Shown here piece after piece: positions 46,416 through 54,968 of a stretch of DNA of 64,000 nucleotides. The notes under the pieces are model-generated. The model had not been told where the DNA came from. It saw nothing but the letters and a program-made list of their open reading frames with translations, and did not search any database. This stretch comes from Ignavibacteriales bacterium (lineage in GTDB: Bacteria; Bacteroidota; Ignavibacteria; Ignavibacteriales; Melioribacteraceae), in contig JAPLFF010000007.1 of assembly GCA_026390775.1 (NCBI GenBank), forward strand, positions 1,364,001-1,428,000. Direction: 5' to 3'. How positions within the stretch are numbered: the first letter of the stretch is position 1; each line of letters starts with the position of its first letter. The translations under genes were made by a program, and so were the position numbers.

Positions 46416-47507
46416 TTATTTTATTTTAATTTTTGCGATCACTCCTTTATCACCAACCATAAAACAACTGCCGTCTGATTTAGAAATACCGATGCTGTTA
46501 AAACTACGCGAGTCAATTGCCTTCCAAGTTTTTCCGTTATCAATTGAATAATCTGTTCCCGATGTACCGGTGGTTAAATAAAATTTGTATTTCTCGTTCC
46601 AGCTAACGCAAGATCTAAAACCATTCGGCTGATTTGATTTTACAGACTGCCAGCTTAAACCGCCGTCATCGGTTATTGAAATGTTTGCAATATTATCTTT
46701 ATCGTTTTTATAATCTCCGCCAACAGCAATTCCGTTTAATTCATCTTTGAAGCAGATAGAAAAAACTCCGCTTGAAGAACTGCCGCTTTTAATTTGTGAA
46801 TCAAACGCTCTCCAATTTTCCCCGTTATCTTCAGAGAGAAAAATTCTGGCTTGCTCGCCACCGCCGGTACCGAACCAAACAAGATCTTTTCCGGCAACTG
46901 TAATGGATGTTCCGCTTGCGGCAAAAGCGGCTTCACCATTTTGCGGAGAAGGAATAAATAATGAAGGATATTGTTCCCAATTATCGCCGCCGTCTTTAGT
47001 AACCACAAGAAAAAATTTTCCATCAATAGGATCGCTTAAAGCTATACCGTTTTTCTCGTTCCAGAATGCCATCCCATCAAAAAAAACTTTTGGATCTCTG
47101 TTCATATATTTTCTTTTCCAAGATTTACCACCATCAGTAGTTTTGAAAAAGAAAGCCGGCGCATCCGTACTCATTAAAATTGCAGTATTTTTATTAAACG
47201 CTTCTACATCACGGAAATCAAGTGCTTCAAATCCTTTAACCTTTCCATCTGTCCAAGTGTTGCCGCCATCTGTTGTCCTAAGAAATATTCCATTGGACCC
47301 ACATGCCCAAGCTGTTAAGGAATCAATTACGGAGATACCACGCAGCGAAGAATTAGTTTTAGATTTTTGCATCTCAAAAGAAAAAAATAATTCTCCCTTT
47401 TTCTCTGCTACAATCGGCTTATCTTCTTTTTGTTTAACGGTTTCTTGCTGAGAGGTACAAGAAAAAAACAATATGGTTATAATCAGAAACGATAAAACAA
47501 TTTTCAT
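46416..47507 (-). CDS. Ycf48/BNR-type beta-propeller lipoprotein
   Basis: 363 residues with a lipobox (FFSC, Cys about 17). The remainder carries repeated TTDGGNTW, TTDGGKSW, TKDGGDNW, SEDNGENW, TDDGGLSW and SIDNGKTW loops, about six BNR/Asp-box blades, as in Ycf48/HCF136 photosystem assembly factors and sialidase-like folds. The organism need not be phototrophic; non-photosynthetic members are common as secreted binding or processing proteins. No catalytic residues can be assigned. It converges on the transglycosylase gene with no gap. Confidence 0.85.
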   Translation of the reverse strand: MKIVLSFLIITILFFSCTSQQETVKQKEDKPIVAEKKGELFFSFEMQKSKTNSSLRGISVIDSLTAWACGSNGIFLRTTDGGNTWTDGKVKGFEALDFRDVEAFNKNTAILMSTDAPAFFFKTTDGGKSWKRKYMNRDPKVFFDGMAFWNEKNGIALSDPIDGKFFLVVTKDGGDNWEQYPSLFIPSPQNGEAAFAASGTSITVAGKDLVWFGTGGGEQARIFLSEDNGENWRAFDSQIKSGSSSSGVFSICFKDELNGIAVGGDYKNDKDNIANISITDDGGLSWQSVKSNQPNGFRSCVSWNEKYKFYLTTGTSGTDYSIDNGKTWKAIDSRSFNSIGISKSDGSCFMVGDKGVIAKIKIK

Positions 47508-47644
47508 GCAGTTACCTTTTGTTCAAGAGAGAAATCCCATTCTGAAATATGTTTAATTTTTTAATAGCTGCGATTTGCTTATACATCAAGCTGAACCTAC
47601 TCTTACGCCGTCTGTAATACTTGTATCCATCAGATATGTTTATA

Positions 47645-47695
47645 AACGAAGCGAAAAATATTGTTGCTTAGCAAAAAATAATTTCCCGCTTCGTT
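47645..47695 (-). terminator. inverted repeat between membrane protein and Ycf48-like gene
   Basis: AACGAAGCG and CGCTTCGTT are perfect 9-base arms. Inside, TTGCT-TAGCAA forms a second small stem. On the minus strand it is followed by TATAAAC, not a real U-run, so terminator function is uncertain. The 220 bases 47508-47727 hold nothing else. Confidence 0.4.
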
Positions 47696-47727
47696 CAAAA
47701 GAGAGAAGAATAATTTTTCTATAAGAA

Positions 47728-48786
47728 CTATTCTTTTTTTTCTAATAGACGACTTTCTAAATTCGATCTAATCTTCTTAACATTGGCAGCCAAATCTACC
47801 ATTAAGAAAATCATTTCCAGCAATAAACCTAAGAGCCACATGTATAAAACAAATGTGAGAAATGTTATCAACAGTCCAATCAGTAATGATTTAAAACTGT
47901 ACTTAGCTTCAGCTTTCATGTTTTCGAGATTTGCTTTGTAGCCGCCCACTTCGCTGTTGTAACCGCTCTCTTGATTTTTCAGGTTAGAGTATTCCGGCTG
48001 GATTCCATTACGTAGATCATCATCGGAAAAATTGGAAACATCTATATCGGCAAGTTTAATTGTAATCCAATTATCTCCGTATTTCTTAAATGTGTTCTTA
48101 AGATTTTCATCCGGCGAATTATAATAGAAATAATTTTCCAGATCCGTCCGTGTATATTCAATGGAATTTTTATCTGTAAGATAGTTTCTCACGTCGAGGT
48201 AATTTTTCAAATCCTGAAATTGTACATTGCTCGATAATTGTGCTGCGATTGTAATGTTCTCTTTTTCTGCGGCGGATCTGTTCTTCCCCCGTTCATCTAT
48301 GAAGTTTTTTATCAATTGATCCTTCTTTCCGTTCCAGTCTTTATCAAAACTCTCCAGCTTTGTCTTTGCTGCCTGGAATGTGCTGTCCAATGAATGGATA
48401 TACTTTTCCGCGCCCTCGATCTGAACACGCAAATATTGAGGAGGAAGAAATGAATTCCACGATGAAATTGATCCCGTACTGATTACAAAAACACCAATTA
48501 TTATTGCAAACCCCTCCAGTATAATCAACAACTTGTTAAGGAGATACTGTTTGTTCTCGGTTATTCCAGTATCTCCCATCTCTCCAAATTGAGTGAGACT
48601 TATAAAACGATTTTTGAAATAGAGGAGAGGGCTGTAGATAATTGAAGCTATAATTCTGAGGATTCCAAGAAAAGCATAGCCGAACTTATCTTTTGTAAAC
48701 CAATATGAAAAGCCTGCTAAGATTAGGATAGCAATAACTAATATCCAAACGAAACTAATTTCGTATTGACTAATTAGATCGAACAT
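47728..48786 (-). CDS. hypothetical membrane protein with large coiled-coil loop
   Basis: 352 residues. Membrane segments at about 11-28, 39-58 and 87-105, then about 170 soluble, charged, helical residues (LDSTFQAAKTKLESFDKDWN...) and a final segment about 300-327 with FLTFVLYMWLLGLLLEMIFLM. Topology suggests the helical region is on one side of the membrane in a MscS-, phage-holin- or secretion-partner-like layout, but no family is recognised. The gene stands alone, with 620 bases upstream lacking a gene. Confidence 0.65.
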   Translation of the reverse strand: MFDLISQYEISFVWILVIAILILAGFSYWFTKDKFGYAFLGILRIIASIIYSPLLYFKNRFISLTQFGEMGDTGITENKQYLLNKLLIILEGFAIIIGVFVISTGSISSWNSFLPPQYLRVQIEGAEKYIHSLDSTFQAAKTKLESFDKDWNGKKDQLIKNFIDERGKNRSAAEKENITIAAQLSSNVQFQDLKNYLDVRNYLTDKNSIEYTRTDLENYFYYNSPDENLKNTFKKYGDNWITIKLADIDVSNFSDDDLRNGIQPEYSNLKNQESGYNSEVGGYKANLENMKAEAKYSFKSLLIGLLITFLTFVLYMWLLGLLLEMIFLMVDLAANVKKIRSNLESRLLEKKE

Positions 48787-49406
48787 ACAATTCTCCCGTT
48801 TTTGTTATTATGATTTATATATTATCAATAAAAGAATTTGTCTTCAGTTCGATCTTAAAAAAAATTACTGCAAATTATTTCAATCTATCTTTTTGATTTT
48901 ATCCTTTCTGCTAGCTCTTGGAGAGTAATGTTTTTTATACTCACATTCCTTTTCTTTAATCAAAATAATGAAATAAGAAAGAAATAGAAATAACAACTAA
49001 TTATAAACACTTGACACCAAATATTGAAAGCATACCTGTAATTAATAATTTATGTATGTTGTATAAAACAACAAATCCTCATAGGAAAATTCTTGAGGAT
49101 TTTTTTGAACTTGATTGCATTGTGAATGAAGTTAAAAAGTTAAAGATTTTTTGTCGATTGTATTTGATTGACTCATATTTGATTGCACCTAAAGAACAAA
49201 AATTTTGTAGCATAATGAATTTTGATATGTTGTTTTAAGGAGGATAAAAATATAGATTAAAACACGAATTAAGTGCTTTTTATTTGGATGAAGTTTTGAA
49301 TAGGTACAACTAGCACTGAGTATTTTTGTTCTAAAATTTTGTTAAGATTAATATCCATCGTTCATCCTAAGTGTTCTGATGAGTCAACTAATTTGGAGAA
49401 ACAACC
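48787..49406. other. 620-base region without convincing gene
   Basis: A/T-rich. It contains a 75-codon TTG-started frame (49011-49238) without a ribosome site or recognisable motif, and an orphan AAGGAGGATAAAAAT near 49238 not followed by a start. The HEAT-repeat gene begins at 49407, and its promoter probably lies here. Confidence 0.4.
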
Positions 49407-50189
49407 ATGGAAGAAAATTCATATAATACTATAAAGAAACTTTTAGCCAGCAATAATCCGGAAGAGTTACGCCGTGGGATGGAATTAGTAAAAAAAGAAA
49501 TTGCTAGGATCGGATCTTCTGAAGCAAGACCGTTATTTGAAATGATATCAGCAATTTTTTATATAGATACATTAGATCTGCCTGATCTAGTTCCGGTACT
49601 TGAAGAAGCCATTAGTTTAACTGTTGGTTTTGGCAAGTGGGTTGTTCCGGTGTTGATAGAAAATCTAGAAGCCGGTGATCTGAAAGCTCAAATGGTTATC
49701 AGCCATGTTTTAGGACGAATAGGCGCAGATGCGATCCAACCATTAATTACTGAATACACATCTTCATCTGATCCGGATCGTCATACCTTTATATTGTATG
49801 CGTTGAGTAAAATAAAATCTCCCGCAATTGTGCAGGCTGCTCAACTGGCACTTGATGCAACTCAATCACCCGATCGCGAACTTCGTGATACAGCAACCCG
49901 GGCGATTGGAAAGTTTGCCGAGTCTATACCACCGTCACAGTTGTCGGAGACTCTACGAAAAGAATTCAGAGAAAAGTTGGAGATCAATCTGGCTGATACA
50001 AATGCAAACATTCGTACAAAAGCTGTACGGAGTTTAGGTAAACTTGCTAAATATGGTCATCTAACAACTTCGGAACGAGAGAAACTCCGGCTGGTATGTC
50101 AGCGTATTTTAGGCACAGATGATTCTTATGATTGGGATCGAGCCTTTACCGTCCGCAAAGAAGCTGAGGAAGCACTAAAATATGTTTGA
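49407..50189 (+). CDS. HEAT/PBS-lyase-repeat protein
   Basis: 260 residues of helical repeats. KLLASNNPEELRRGMELVKK at the start, then VVPVLIENLEAGDLKAQMVI, ADAIQPLITEYTSSSD and TNANIRTKAVRSLGKLA show the HEAT-like pattern A-x-x-A-L-x-x-I-G. No signal peptide, so a cytosolic scaffold is likely. GGAG precedes the ATG. It is the last chromosomal-backbone gene before the tRNA-Thr att fragment. The repeats are degenerate, so exact boundaries are uncertain. Confidence 0.8.
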   Translation: MEENSYNTIKKLLASNNPEELRRGMELVKKEIARIGSSEARPLFEMISAIFYIDTLDLPDLVPVLEEAISLTVGFGKWVVPVLIENLEAGDLKAQMVISHVLGRIGADAIQPLITEYTSSSDPDRHTFILYALSKIKSPAIVQAAQLALDATQSPDRELRDTATRAIGKFAESIPPSQLSETLRKEFREKLEINLADTNANIRTKAVRSLGKLAKYGHLTTSEREKLRLVCQRILGTDDSYDWDRAFTVRKEAEEALKYV

Positions 50190-50420
50190 AAAAGTACAGT
50201 TGACTTAAAACAGACACATTCACATTTTCACTTTCTGGTTTGTGTCTAGGGATTTTACTCCTCTATCTAAAAGATTCGAGTCCGAATCGTCAAACTTGAT
50301 TACCCTAATTAATAAAATGAATGGATTAACTTTTTGTTATTAGTTATTGCTGAGCAATAAATCGCTAATTCCCTTTTACAGAAATTTTATTATCAGTTGA
50401 TAGATTTTTTGATAGCGATT

Positions 50421-50454
50421 AAAAAACAAAACCCCAAAACTTTTCGTTTTGGGG
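50421..50454 (-). terminator. terminator associated with tRNA-Thr fragment 1
   Basis: CCCCAAAAC-TTTTC-GTTTTGGGG, 9-base-pair stem, with a minus-strand U-run (GTTTTGTTTTTT). It lies immediately 3' of the tRNA fragment on the minus strand and would end tRNA transcription if the gene were whole. Confidence 0.85.
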
Positions 50455-50460
50455 TCATTA

Positions 50461-50503
50461 GAGCTGGCTATGGGGCTCGAACCCGCGACCTGCTGATTAC
50501 AAA
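50461..50503 (-). repeat. tRNA-Thr 3' half, att copy 1
   Basis: Reads on the minus strand as a tRNA 3' half: anticodon loop TTTGTAATC (anticodon TGT, Thr), anticodon 3' arm, variable region, T arm GCGGGTTCGAGCCCCAT and acceptor AGCCAGCTC. The 5' half (D arm, start of the gene) is absent on the right side. It equals copy 2 except for one base in the T-arm (GCCCC versus GTCCC). It is typical of the fragment left when an integrase inserts DNA into a tRNA 3' end. Confidence 0.9.
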
Positions 50504-50552
50504 GAATATTCAAAAACTCGTAACTATAAACAAAATAATAATTGAAAAATCA

Positions 50553-50575
50553 TTGCCATAGTGTTTGCCATAGTG
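50553..50575. promoter_or_regulatory. candidate integrase arm-type sites, left end
   Basis: TTGCCATAGTG occurs twice, starting at 50553 and 50565, 12 bases apart (about one helical turn), 50 bases inside att copy 1. The motif CCATAGTGTTTGCC recurs at 53413 near the other end of the segment. Arm-type binding sites of tyrosine recombinases look like this; the recombinase is not identified. Confidence 0.5.
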
Positions 50576-50760
50576 AAAATTAAATTAATTTTGAAAAGTG
50601 CAAAGAGTCATGGAATTTTGGATAGCCACAACGACTTCATTAATTGGCGAGTAAACCACTACCTTTAACTGCCTAAAAGATGTAGTTCCTTTTTCATCCC
50701 TTTGCCCGATTGAACTGCAATGCATTTATTTATATAATTATTAAGCACACACAACCAATT

Positions 50761-50799
50761 AACCCAGCTGCAAATTAAAGCAGTATTTACAGCTGGGTT
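50761..50799. repeat. inverted repeat upstream of island kinase
   Basis: AACCCAGCTG and CAGCTGGGTT form perfect 10-base arms around a 19-base loop, about 100 bases upstream of the kinase ATG. There is no clear U-run. It could be an operator or a leader hairpin. The rest of 50190-50900 holds the att fragment, terminator and arm repeats but no gene. Confidence 0.5.
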
Positions 50800-50900
50800 T
50801 ATTAAGAAATATTTTTATCCAACAAAAAGGAAATATTTTTGCATTTTTATATGTGCACGAAGTTCTGGATATGGACAGGTAATGCAAATAAGAGGTTTAC

Positions 50901-53252
50901 ATGTCTCTAAAGAAACTATTCATAGTTCTTTTGGGGATTCAATTTATATTAGTTGTTGTTTTGATGGTATTGACTCTTTTTCAATTCCAGAATCAAGGAG
51001 ATCTGAATAAGAGCCGAGACATTCATTTCAAATCCTATTTGCTGGCGGATGAGCTGCGCCAAAGCTCGGACGATCTTTCACGTATGGCGCGGACTTATGT
51101 TGTAACCGGCAACACTGAGCATGAACGCGACTACTGGACTATTCTCGACATCCGCAATGGCAAAAGCCCTCGTCCGGTGAGTTACAACCGCATCTACTGG
51201 GATTTCAAAGTGGCAACAGGACAGAAACCGCGCCCCGATGGTGAAGCAATATCACTTCAAGATTTGATGATCAAAGAAGGTTTTACAAAAGCTGAGTTTG
51301 AGAAATTATCCTTAGCGCAGAAGAATTCGGATGGGTTGGTCAAAACAGAAATGATCGCTATGAATGCAGTAAAAGGTTTGTTTGATGATGGTTCCGGAAA
51401 CTTTACAGTAAAGAAAAAACCCGACCGCGAGATGGCAATAAGAATAATGAATGATGAGGCATATTATACAAACAAAGCTGAAATCATGAAGCCGATTGAT
51501 GAATTCTATGTTATGTTTGAAAAACGAACCGCCACAGATGTCGCCAAGTATGAACAACGTTCAACAAACTTACTTTGGTATAGCACAACGCTTATCATAA
51601 TTATTATGGGCATGTTTATAATATTCTTTGTTGCAATCGAACGCCAGATTACTACGCGCATGCATTCAGAAGAAGCATTACGCGAAAGCGAAGATAGTTA
51701 CCGCGATCTGGTTGAAAACAGTAGCGACTTGATAATAACCCACGACCTGGATGGAAATCTTCTCTCATCGAATGGTACTGCGTTAAAAATTATCGGCTAT
51801 TCTAAAGACGAAATAATAAATATGAATTTGCAAAATATTATAGTCCCGGAATACCGAAGGCTCTTTAATGTTTATTTGGATAATATAAAAAGAATTGGAC
51901 ATGCACGCGGACTTATGATAATTCAAACTAAAACCGGTGAAAAACGTATTTGGGAATATAATAACACACTCCGAACCGAAGGTATTGCTAAGCCAATAGT
52001 GCGGGGGATGGCTAAGGATGTTACGGAGCAGAAGCGGGCGGAATTAGAACGACGAGTATTATATGAAATAACACACGGCGTTACTACAACTGCCAATCTC
52101 GATGAACTGCTGAAGTTGATACATAATTCTCTAAAGAAAATAATTTATGCGGAGAATTGTTTTGTTGCACTTAATGATCAAACCACAGAACTTTTTAGCT
52201 TTCCATATTTTGTCGATAAGTTCGATCCAACTCCCGAACCTGTAGCTATGCGGAAAAGCTGTTCCGCTTACGTTTTCAAGACAGGTAAATCGTTACTGCT
52301 TACACAAAAATTATTTGACCAACTCGTAGAACAAGACGAAGTCGAATTAGTTGGTACAAATAGCCCGTCATGGATTGGTGTGCCGTTGCAAACACCAAGC
52401 AAAACAATTGGTGTTTTAGTTCTTCAACACTATGAAGAGGAGAATGTATATACTGAACGAGATGTTAAATTTCTCGACACCGTTGGAAGTCAAATTGCTA
52501 TTGTTATTGAACGCAAGCTAGCAGAAAAAGAAATTAAAAAACGTAACGAACAACTATCAAAACTTAATTCAGAAAAAGATAAATTCTTTTCAATAATAGC
52601 ACATGATTTGAAAAATCCTTTTGTTACTATTTTAGGGTTTTCTGAACTGCTTCTTGCAGATTATGCAGAACTAAACGATGAAGAAAGAAAATATTATATC
52701 GAAGAGATGAAAAAATCTGCTGATCTTTCTCATAATTTGCTGCAGAATTTATTACTATGGTCGCGTGCTCAAACTGGCCGTATTGAATTCAATCCGCAAA
52801 AACTTAACCTTCACAATATTTTTCATGAAAATTTAGATCTTGTTAAAGCAACTGCGGACAGAAAACAGATTCAATTAAACCATGATCTACCCGATGATAT
52901 AACGCTTATTGCTGATGAAGATATGCTCAACACTATTATTAGAAATCTTCTGACTAATGCAATAAAATTTACAAATAAAGGTGGGACAATTTCTGTGAAA
53001 GCAGTTTCAAATGAACATGATATAGAAATTGCAGTTGCTGATTCTGGGGTCGGCATGGATCAAAAAACTATTGATAATCTATTCAGATTGGATGTAACTA
53101 GTTCAGCAAGTGGGACTGAGAGTGAGTCCGGAACCGGACTCGGGTTAATTCTGTGCAAGGAATTCGTTGAAAAAAATAACGGTAAGATTTGGGTTGAAAG
53201 TGAATTAGGAAAAGGAAGTACTTTTTATTTTAATTTGCCGAATGCGGAATAA
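50901..53252 (+). CDS. PAS-GAF sensor histidine kinase, island cargo
   Basis: 783 residues. TM1 (about 7-28), a periplasmic helical domain (about 30-225, LRQSSDDLSRMARTYVVTG as in bundle sensors), TM2 (about 226-247), PAS with PAC (about 265-375, ending GMAKDVTEQKRAE), GAF (about 385-535), HisKA with H568 in SIIAHDLKNPFVT, and HATPase with TNAIKF, ADSGVGMD and GTGLGLILC. No receiver domain and no adjacent response regulator, so it is an orphan kinase whose partner lies elsewhere. AGAGG precedes the ATG. It is the only gene between two tRNA-Thr fragments. Confidence 0.92.
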   Translation: MSLKKLFIVLLGIQFILVVVLMVLTLFQFQNQGDLNKSRDIHFKSYLLADELRQSSDDLSRMARTYVVTGNTEHERDYWTILDIRNGKSPRPVSYNRIYWDFKVATGQKPRPDGEAISLQDLMIKEGFTKAEFEKLSLAQKNSDGLVKTEMIAMNAVKGLFDDGSGNFTVKKKPDREMAIRIMNDEAYYTNKAEIMKPIDEFYVMFEKRTATDVAKYEQRSTNLLWYSTTLIIIIMGMFIIFFVAIERQITTRMHSEEALRESEDSYRDLVENSSDLIITHDLDGNLLSSNGTALKIIGYSKDEIINMNLQNIIVPEYRRLFNVYLDNIKRIGHARGLMIIQTKTGEKRIWEYNNTLRTEGIAKPIVRGMAKDVTEQKRAELERRVLYEITHGVTTTANLDELLKLIHNSLKKIIYAENCFVALNDQTTELFSFPYFVDKFDPTPEPVAMRKSCSAYVFKTGKSLLLTQKLFDQLVEQDEVELVGTNSPSWIGVPLQTPSKTIGVLVLQHYEEENVYTERDVKFLDTVGSQIAIVIERKLAEKEIKKRNEQLSKLNSEKDKFFSIIAHDLKNPFVTILGFSELLLADYAELNDEERKYYIEEMKKSADLSHNLLQNLLLWSRAQTGRIEFNPQKLNLHNIFHENLDLVKATADRKQIQLNHDLPDDITLIADEDMLNTIIRNLLTNAIKFTNKGGTISVKAVSNEHDIEIAVADSGVGMDQKTIDNLFRLDVTSSASGTESESGTGLGLILCKEFVEKNNGKIWVESELGKGSTFYFNLPNAE

Positions 53253-53412
53253 GTTGAAAGTTGTAGTTATCCAAAACTTTGCACGCATTTAAAAATGCAA
53301 ATACTTTGTGCTACTTATTTGAAAATTTATTTCTTGCAAATCATATATAACTGTAGAAAAATTTTTCTTAGTCACAAAATGTGAAAAGACTTTTAAAAGA
53401 TAATGATCACTA

Positions 53413-53426
53413 CCATAGTGTTTGCC
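53413..53426. promoter_or_regulatory. candidate integrase arm-type site, right end
   Basis: CCATAGTGTTTGCC here is identical to 50556-50569, in the same orientation, about 100 bases inside att copy 2. It supports a single mobile unit between the two fragments. Confidence 0.5.
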
Positions 53427-53488
53427 CCAGTTCACGTCTGTTATGGTGTATAAATGAGGTCTGTCTAGGTTAGTTTTAAAAGTTGGAT

Positions 53489-53526
53489 AAAAACAAAGCC
53501 CCGAATCCTTTCGAATTTCGGGGCTT
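53489..53526 (-). terminator. terminator associated with tRNA-Thr fragment 2
   Basis: AAGCCCCGAA and TTCGGGGCTT form a 10-base-pair stem. On the minus strand it is followed by TGTTTTTATCC. It sits just 3' of tRNA fragment 2, as in copy 1, although the stem sequence differs. Confidence 0.85.
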
Positions 53527-53528
53527 TT

Positions 53529-53571
53529 GAGCTGGCTATGGGACTCGAACCCGCGACCTGCTGATTACAAA
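53529..53571 (-). repeat. tRNA-Thr 3' half, att copy 2
   Basis: A 43-base direct repeat of 50461-50503 with one mismatch, again lacking the 5' half. The tyrosine recombinase gene begins about 100 bases to its right, the usual position of an integrase next to its attachment site. It is thus the left end of a second island and the right boundary of the first. Confidence 0.9.
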
Positions 53572-53618
53572 TAATCGGGATTCTTTGCTTTATTGTTTGC
53601 ATTATTAGTTTTTTGCAA

Positions 53619-53638
53619 AGTCCCTACCCAGTCCCTAC
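53619..53638. promoter_or_regulatory. candidate arm-type repeats for the adjacent integrase
   Basis: AGTCCCTAC occurs twice 11 bases apart between att copy 2 and the integrase gene. It is a different motif from that of the first island, as expected if the two islands use different recombinases. Confidence 0.45.
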
Positions 53639-53673
53639 TTCATTCTTTCCGAACATAAGGAGAGTAAAACCTT

Positions 53674-54711
53674 ATGTTCATTTCAACATCTAAAAAATCA
53701 CCGTTCTATCAACTCACTTATGAAGTTGATGGAAAGCGAACGACTGTTTCCACCAAAACGAAAAATCTTCAAGATGCCTACAAATTCATGGCTAACTTTT
53801 CTCGTATTGGTAAATTAACACATGCTGAAAGGAAAGAAACCAAACAACAAATCAAATCTACCTCACTATCAAAATTCAAGGAGGAATATGTTGACCACAT
53901 TAAGTCAACAAAATCTAAAAGCTATCTTCGTTCAATAAAGCTTTCTTTCAAAATGCTGATTGCATTTACCGGAGATCTTCAATTAAGTAAATTAGAACTT
54001 CACACAATCGATAAATTCATCACTCATACTTATTCACGAACTCCGAGAGGAGCTGCTCTTTATTACCGTACACTAAAAGCAGCTTTTAGTAAAGCTGTTC
54101 TTTGGGATTATCTTTCAGAAAATCCACTGAAGAAAATTAAAACTCCAAAAGTTTCTAAAGCTTTTCCGGTTTTCATCTCCGAAACTGAATTGAAAACTAT
54201 TCTGGAAAATACACAAGATGTATATCTCAAAGATTTATTTTTTACCGCTTTTTATACTGGTATGCGCCTTGGTGAATTAGTAAATATGAAGTGGTCTTGG
54301 GTCGATCTGAAACAGAATCAAATTACTGTTCAATGCTCAGAGTTTTTCACAACCAAGAGTAAAAAAGAAAGGATCATCCCGTTTAATCCTAATCTCAAAA
54401 CGATTATTATTAATCGCTTTCCAAAAGTATTCAATATTAAAAATGATGAATATGTTTTTTCAAAATCCCCTGGAGTAAAATTCAATGAAGACTTCATAAG
54501 CAAACAATTCAAAGTCTCAATTCGTGCCGCCAAACTTGATGATAAAATTCACTTCCACACTTTGCGTCATTCTTTTGCTTCGCTGTTGGTCCAACGCGGA
54601 GTTTCTTTGTACGTGGTTAAAGAATTACTTGGTCATGAAACGATTTCGACAACTCAGATTTACAGTCACCTTCAGCAACAAAATTTGAGAGATGCGGTGA
54701 ATCTTCTATAA
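53674..54711 (+). CDS. tyrosine recombinase (phage-type integrase)
   Basis: 345 residues. N-terminal arm-binding part (about 1-55), a SAM-like core-binding domain (about 70-155) and catalytic domain. Catalytic residues are complete: R198 in YTGMRLGELVNMKW, H295 and R298 in HFHTLRHSFAS, H321 in ELLGHETIS and Y330 in TQIYSHL. AAGGAG precedes the ATG. It lies about 100 bases from a tRNA-Thr 3' fragment, which is its probable attachment site. It ends at a strong terminator. Confidence 0.95.
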   Translation: MFISTSKKSPFYQLTYEVDGKRTTVSTKTKNLQDAYKFMANFSRIGKLTHAERKETKQQIKSTSLSKFKEEYVDHIKSTKSKSYLRSIKLSFKMLIAFTGDLQLSKLELHTIDKFITHTYSRTPRGAALYYRTLKAAFSKAVLWDYLSENPLKKIKTPKVSKAFPVFISETELKTILENTQDVYLKDLFFTAFYTGMRLGELVNMKWSWVDLKQNQITVQCSEFFTTKSKKERIIPFNPNLKTIIINRFPKVFNIKNDEYVFSKSPGVKFNEDFISKQFKVSIRAAKLDDKIHFHTLRHSFASLLVQRGVSLYVVKELLGHETISTTQIYSHLQQQNLRDAVNLL

Positions 54712-54716
54712 TAGGA

Positions 54717-54746
54717 AATCCCTCTTTATCAGAGGGATTTTTTATA
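54717..54746 (+). terminator. terminator after integrase
   Basis: AATCCCTCT-TTATC-AGAGGGATT, 9-base-pair stem, followed by TTTTTAT on the plus strand, six bases after the integrase stop. Confidence 0.85.
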
Positions 54747-54755
54747 TTAAAAAAA

Positions 54756-54899
54756 TTACTTAATCAGTACAAGTTTTTTAGTTTGTGAAAAATCTCCAGC
54801 TTGCAATCCGTAGAGATAAACACCATTAGCGAAATTCTTCCCATCAAATTTTACTTTGTAAAAAAACTGGTCATTTTTTTGATTGAGTAGCGCGCTATT
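54756..54899 (-). pseudogene. remnant of a T9SS type A C-terminal sorting domain
   Basis: The open segment reads FFYKVKFDGKNFANGVYLY then GLQAGDFSQTKKLVLIK and stops. This is the canonical end of Bacteroidota type IX secretion cargo (V-x-F-D-x-x-N-x-x-G-V-Y-x-Y-x-L-x-A-G-x-x-x-x-T-K-K-x-x-L). Upstream the frame is closed by TGA, so only 47 residues of a larger secreted protein survive. It lies between the integrase terminator and the GC-richer decarboxylase gene and was probably cut by an insertion or deletion. Confidence 0.8.
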
Positions 54900-54968
54900 T
54901 CAGCTAGCGTTCCGCATGTATACGACGATTTGATAAAATGTAGTGTATGAAGAGGTTGAAGTTCAGGT

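Larger units (their letters stand above)
50461..53528. mobile_element. small genomic island between two tRNA-Thr 3' fragments
   Basis: About 3.07 kb from att copy 1 to just before copy 2. Just inside each end lies the same 14-base motif CCATAGTGTTTGCC (50556-50569 and 53413-53426, same orientation). The left end carries it within two TTGCCATAGTG repeats 12 bases apart. The sole gene is a sensor kinase (50901-53252); no recombinase is inside. The terminator left of copy 2 (53489-53526) is part of the repeat unit. Tandem islands at one tRNA gene explain this, with an intact tRNA-Thr further right outside the window. Confidence 0.7.

Noticed and set aside
46747-47451. A 234-codon plus-strand frame
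   Set aside because: It runs antisense to the Ycf48-like lipoprotein, whose repeated T-D-G-G-x-T-W motifs show that the minus strand is coding.
46416-47507. Photosystem II assembly factor
   Set aside because: The Ycf48-like propeller repeats are shared with many non-phototrophs, and no photosynthesis gene is in the window.
49011-49238. 75-codon frame starting with TTG in the 620-base gap before the HEAT-repeat gene
   Set aside because: No ribosome site, TTG start, no recognisable motif; the composition fits random A/T-rich sequence.
50461-50503. A functional tRNA-Thr gene
   Set aside because: Only the 3' half is present; no D arm or acceptor 5' strand lies to the right, so it cannot fold into a tRNA. 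The same applies to 53529-53571.
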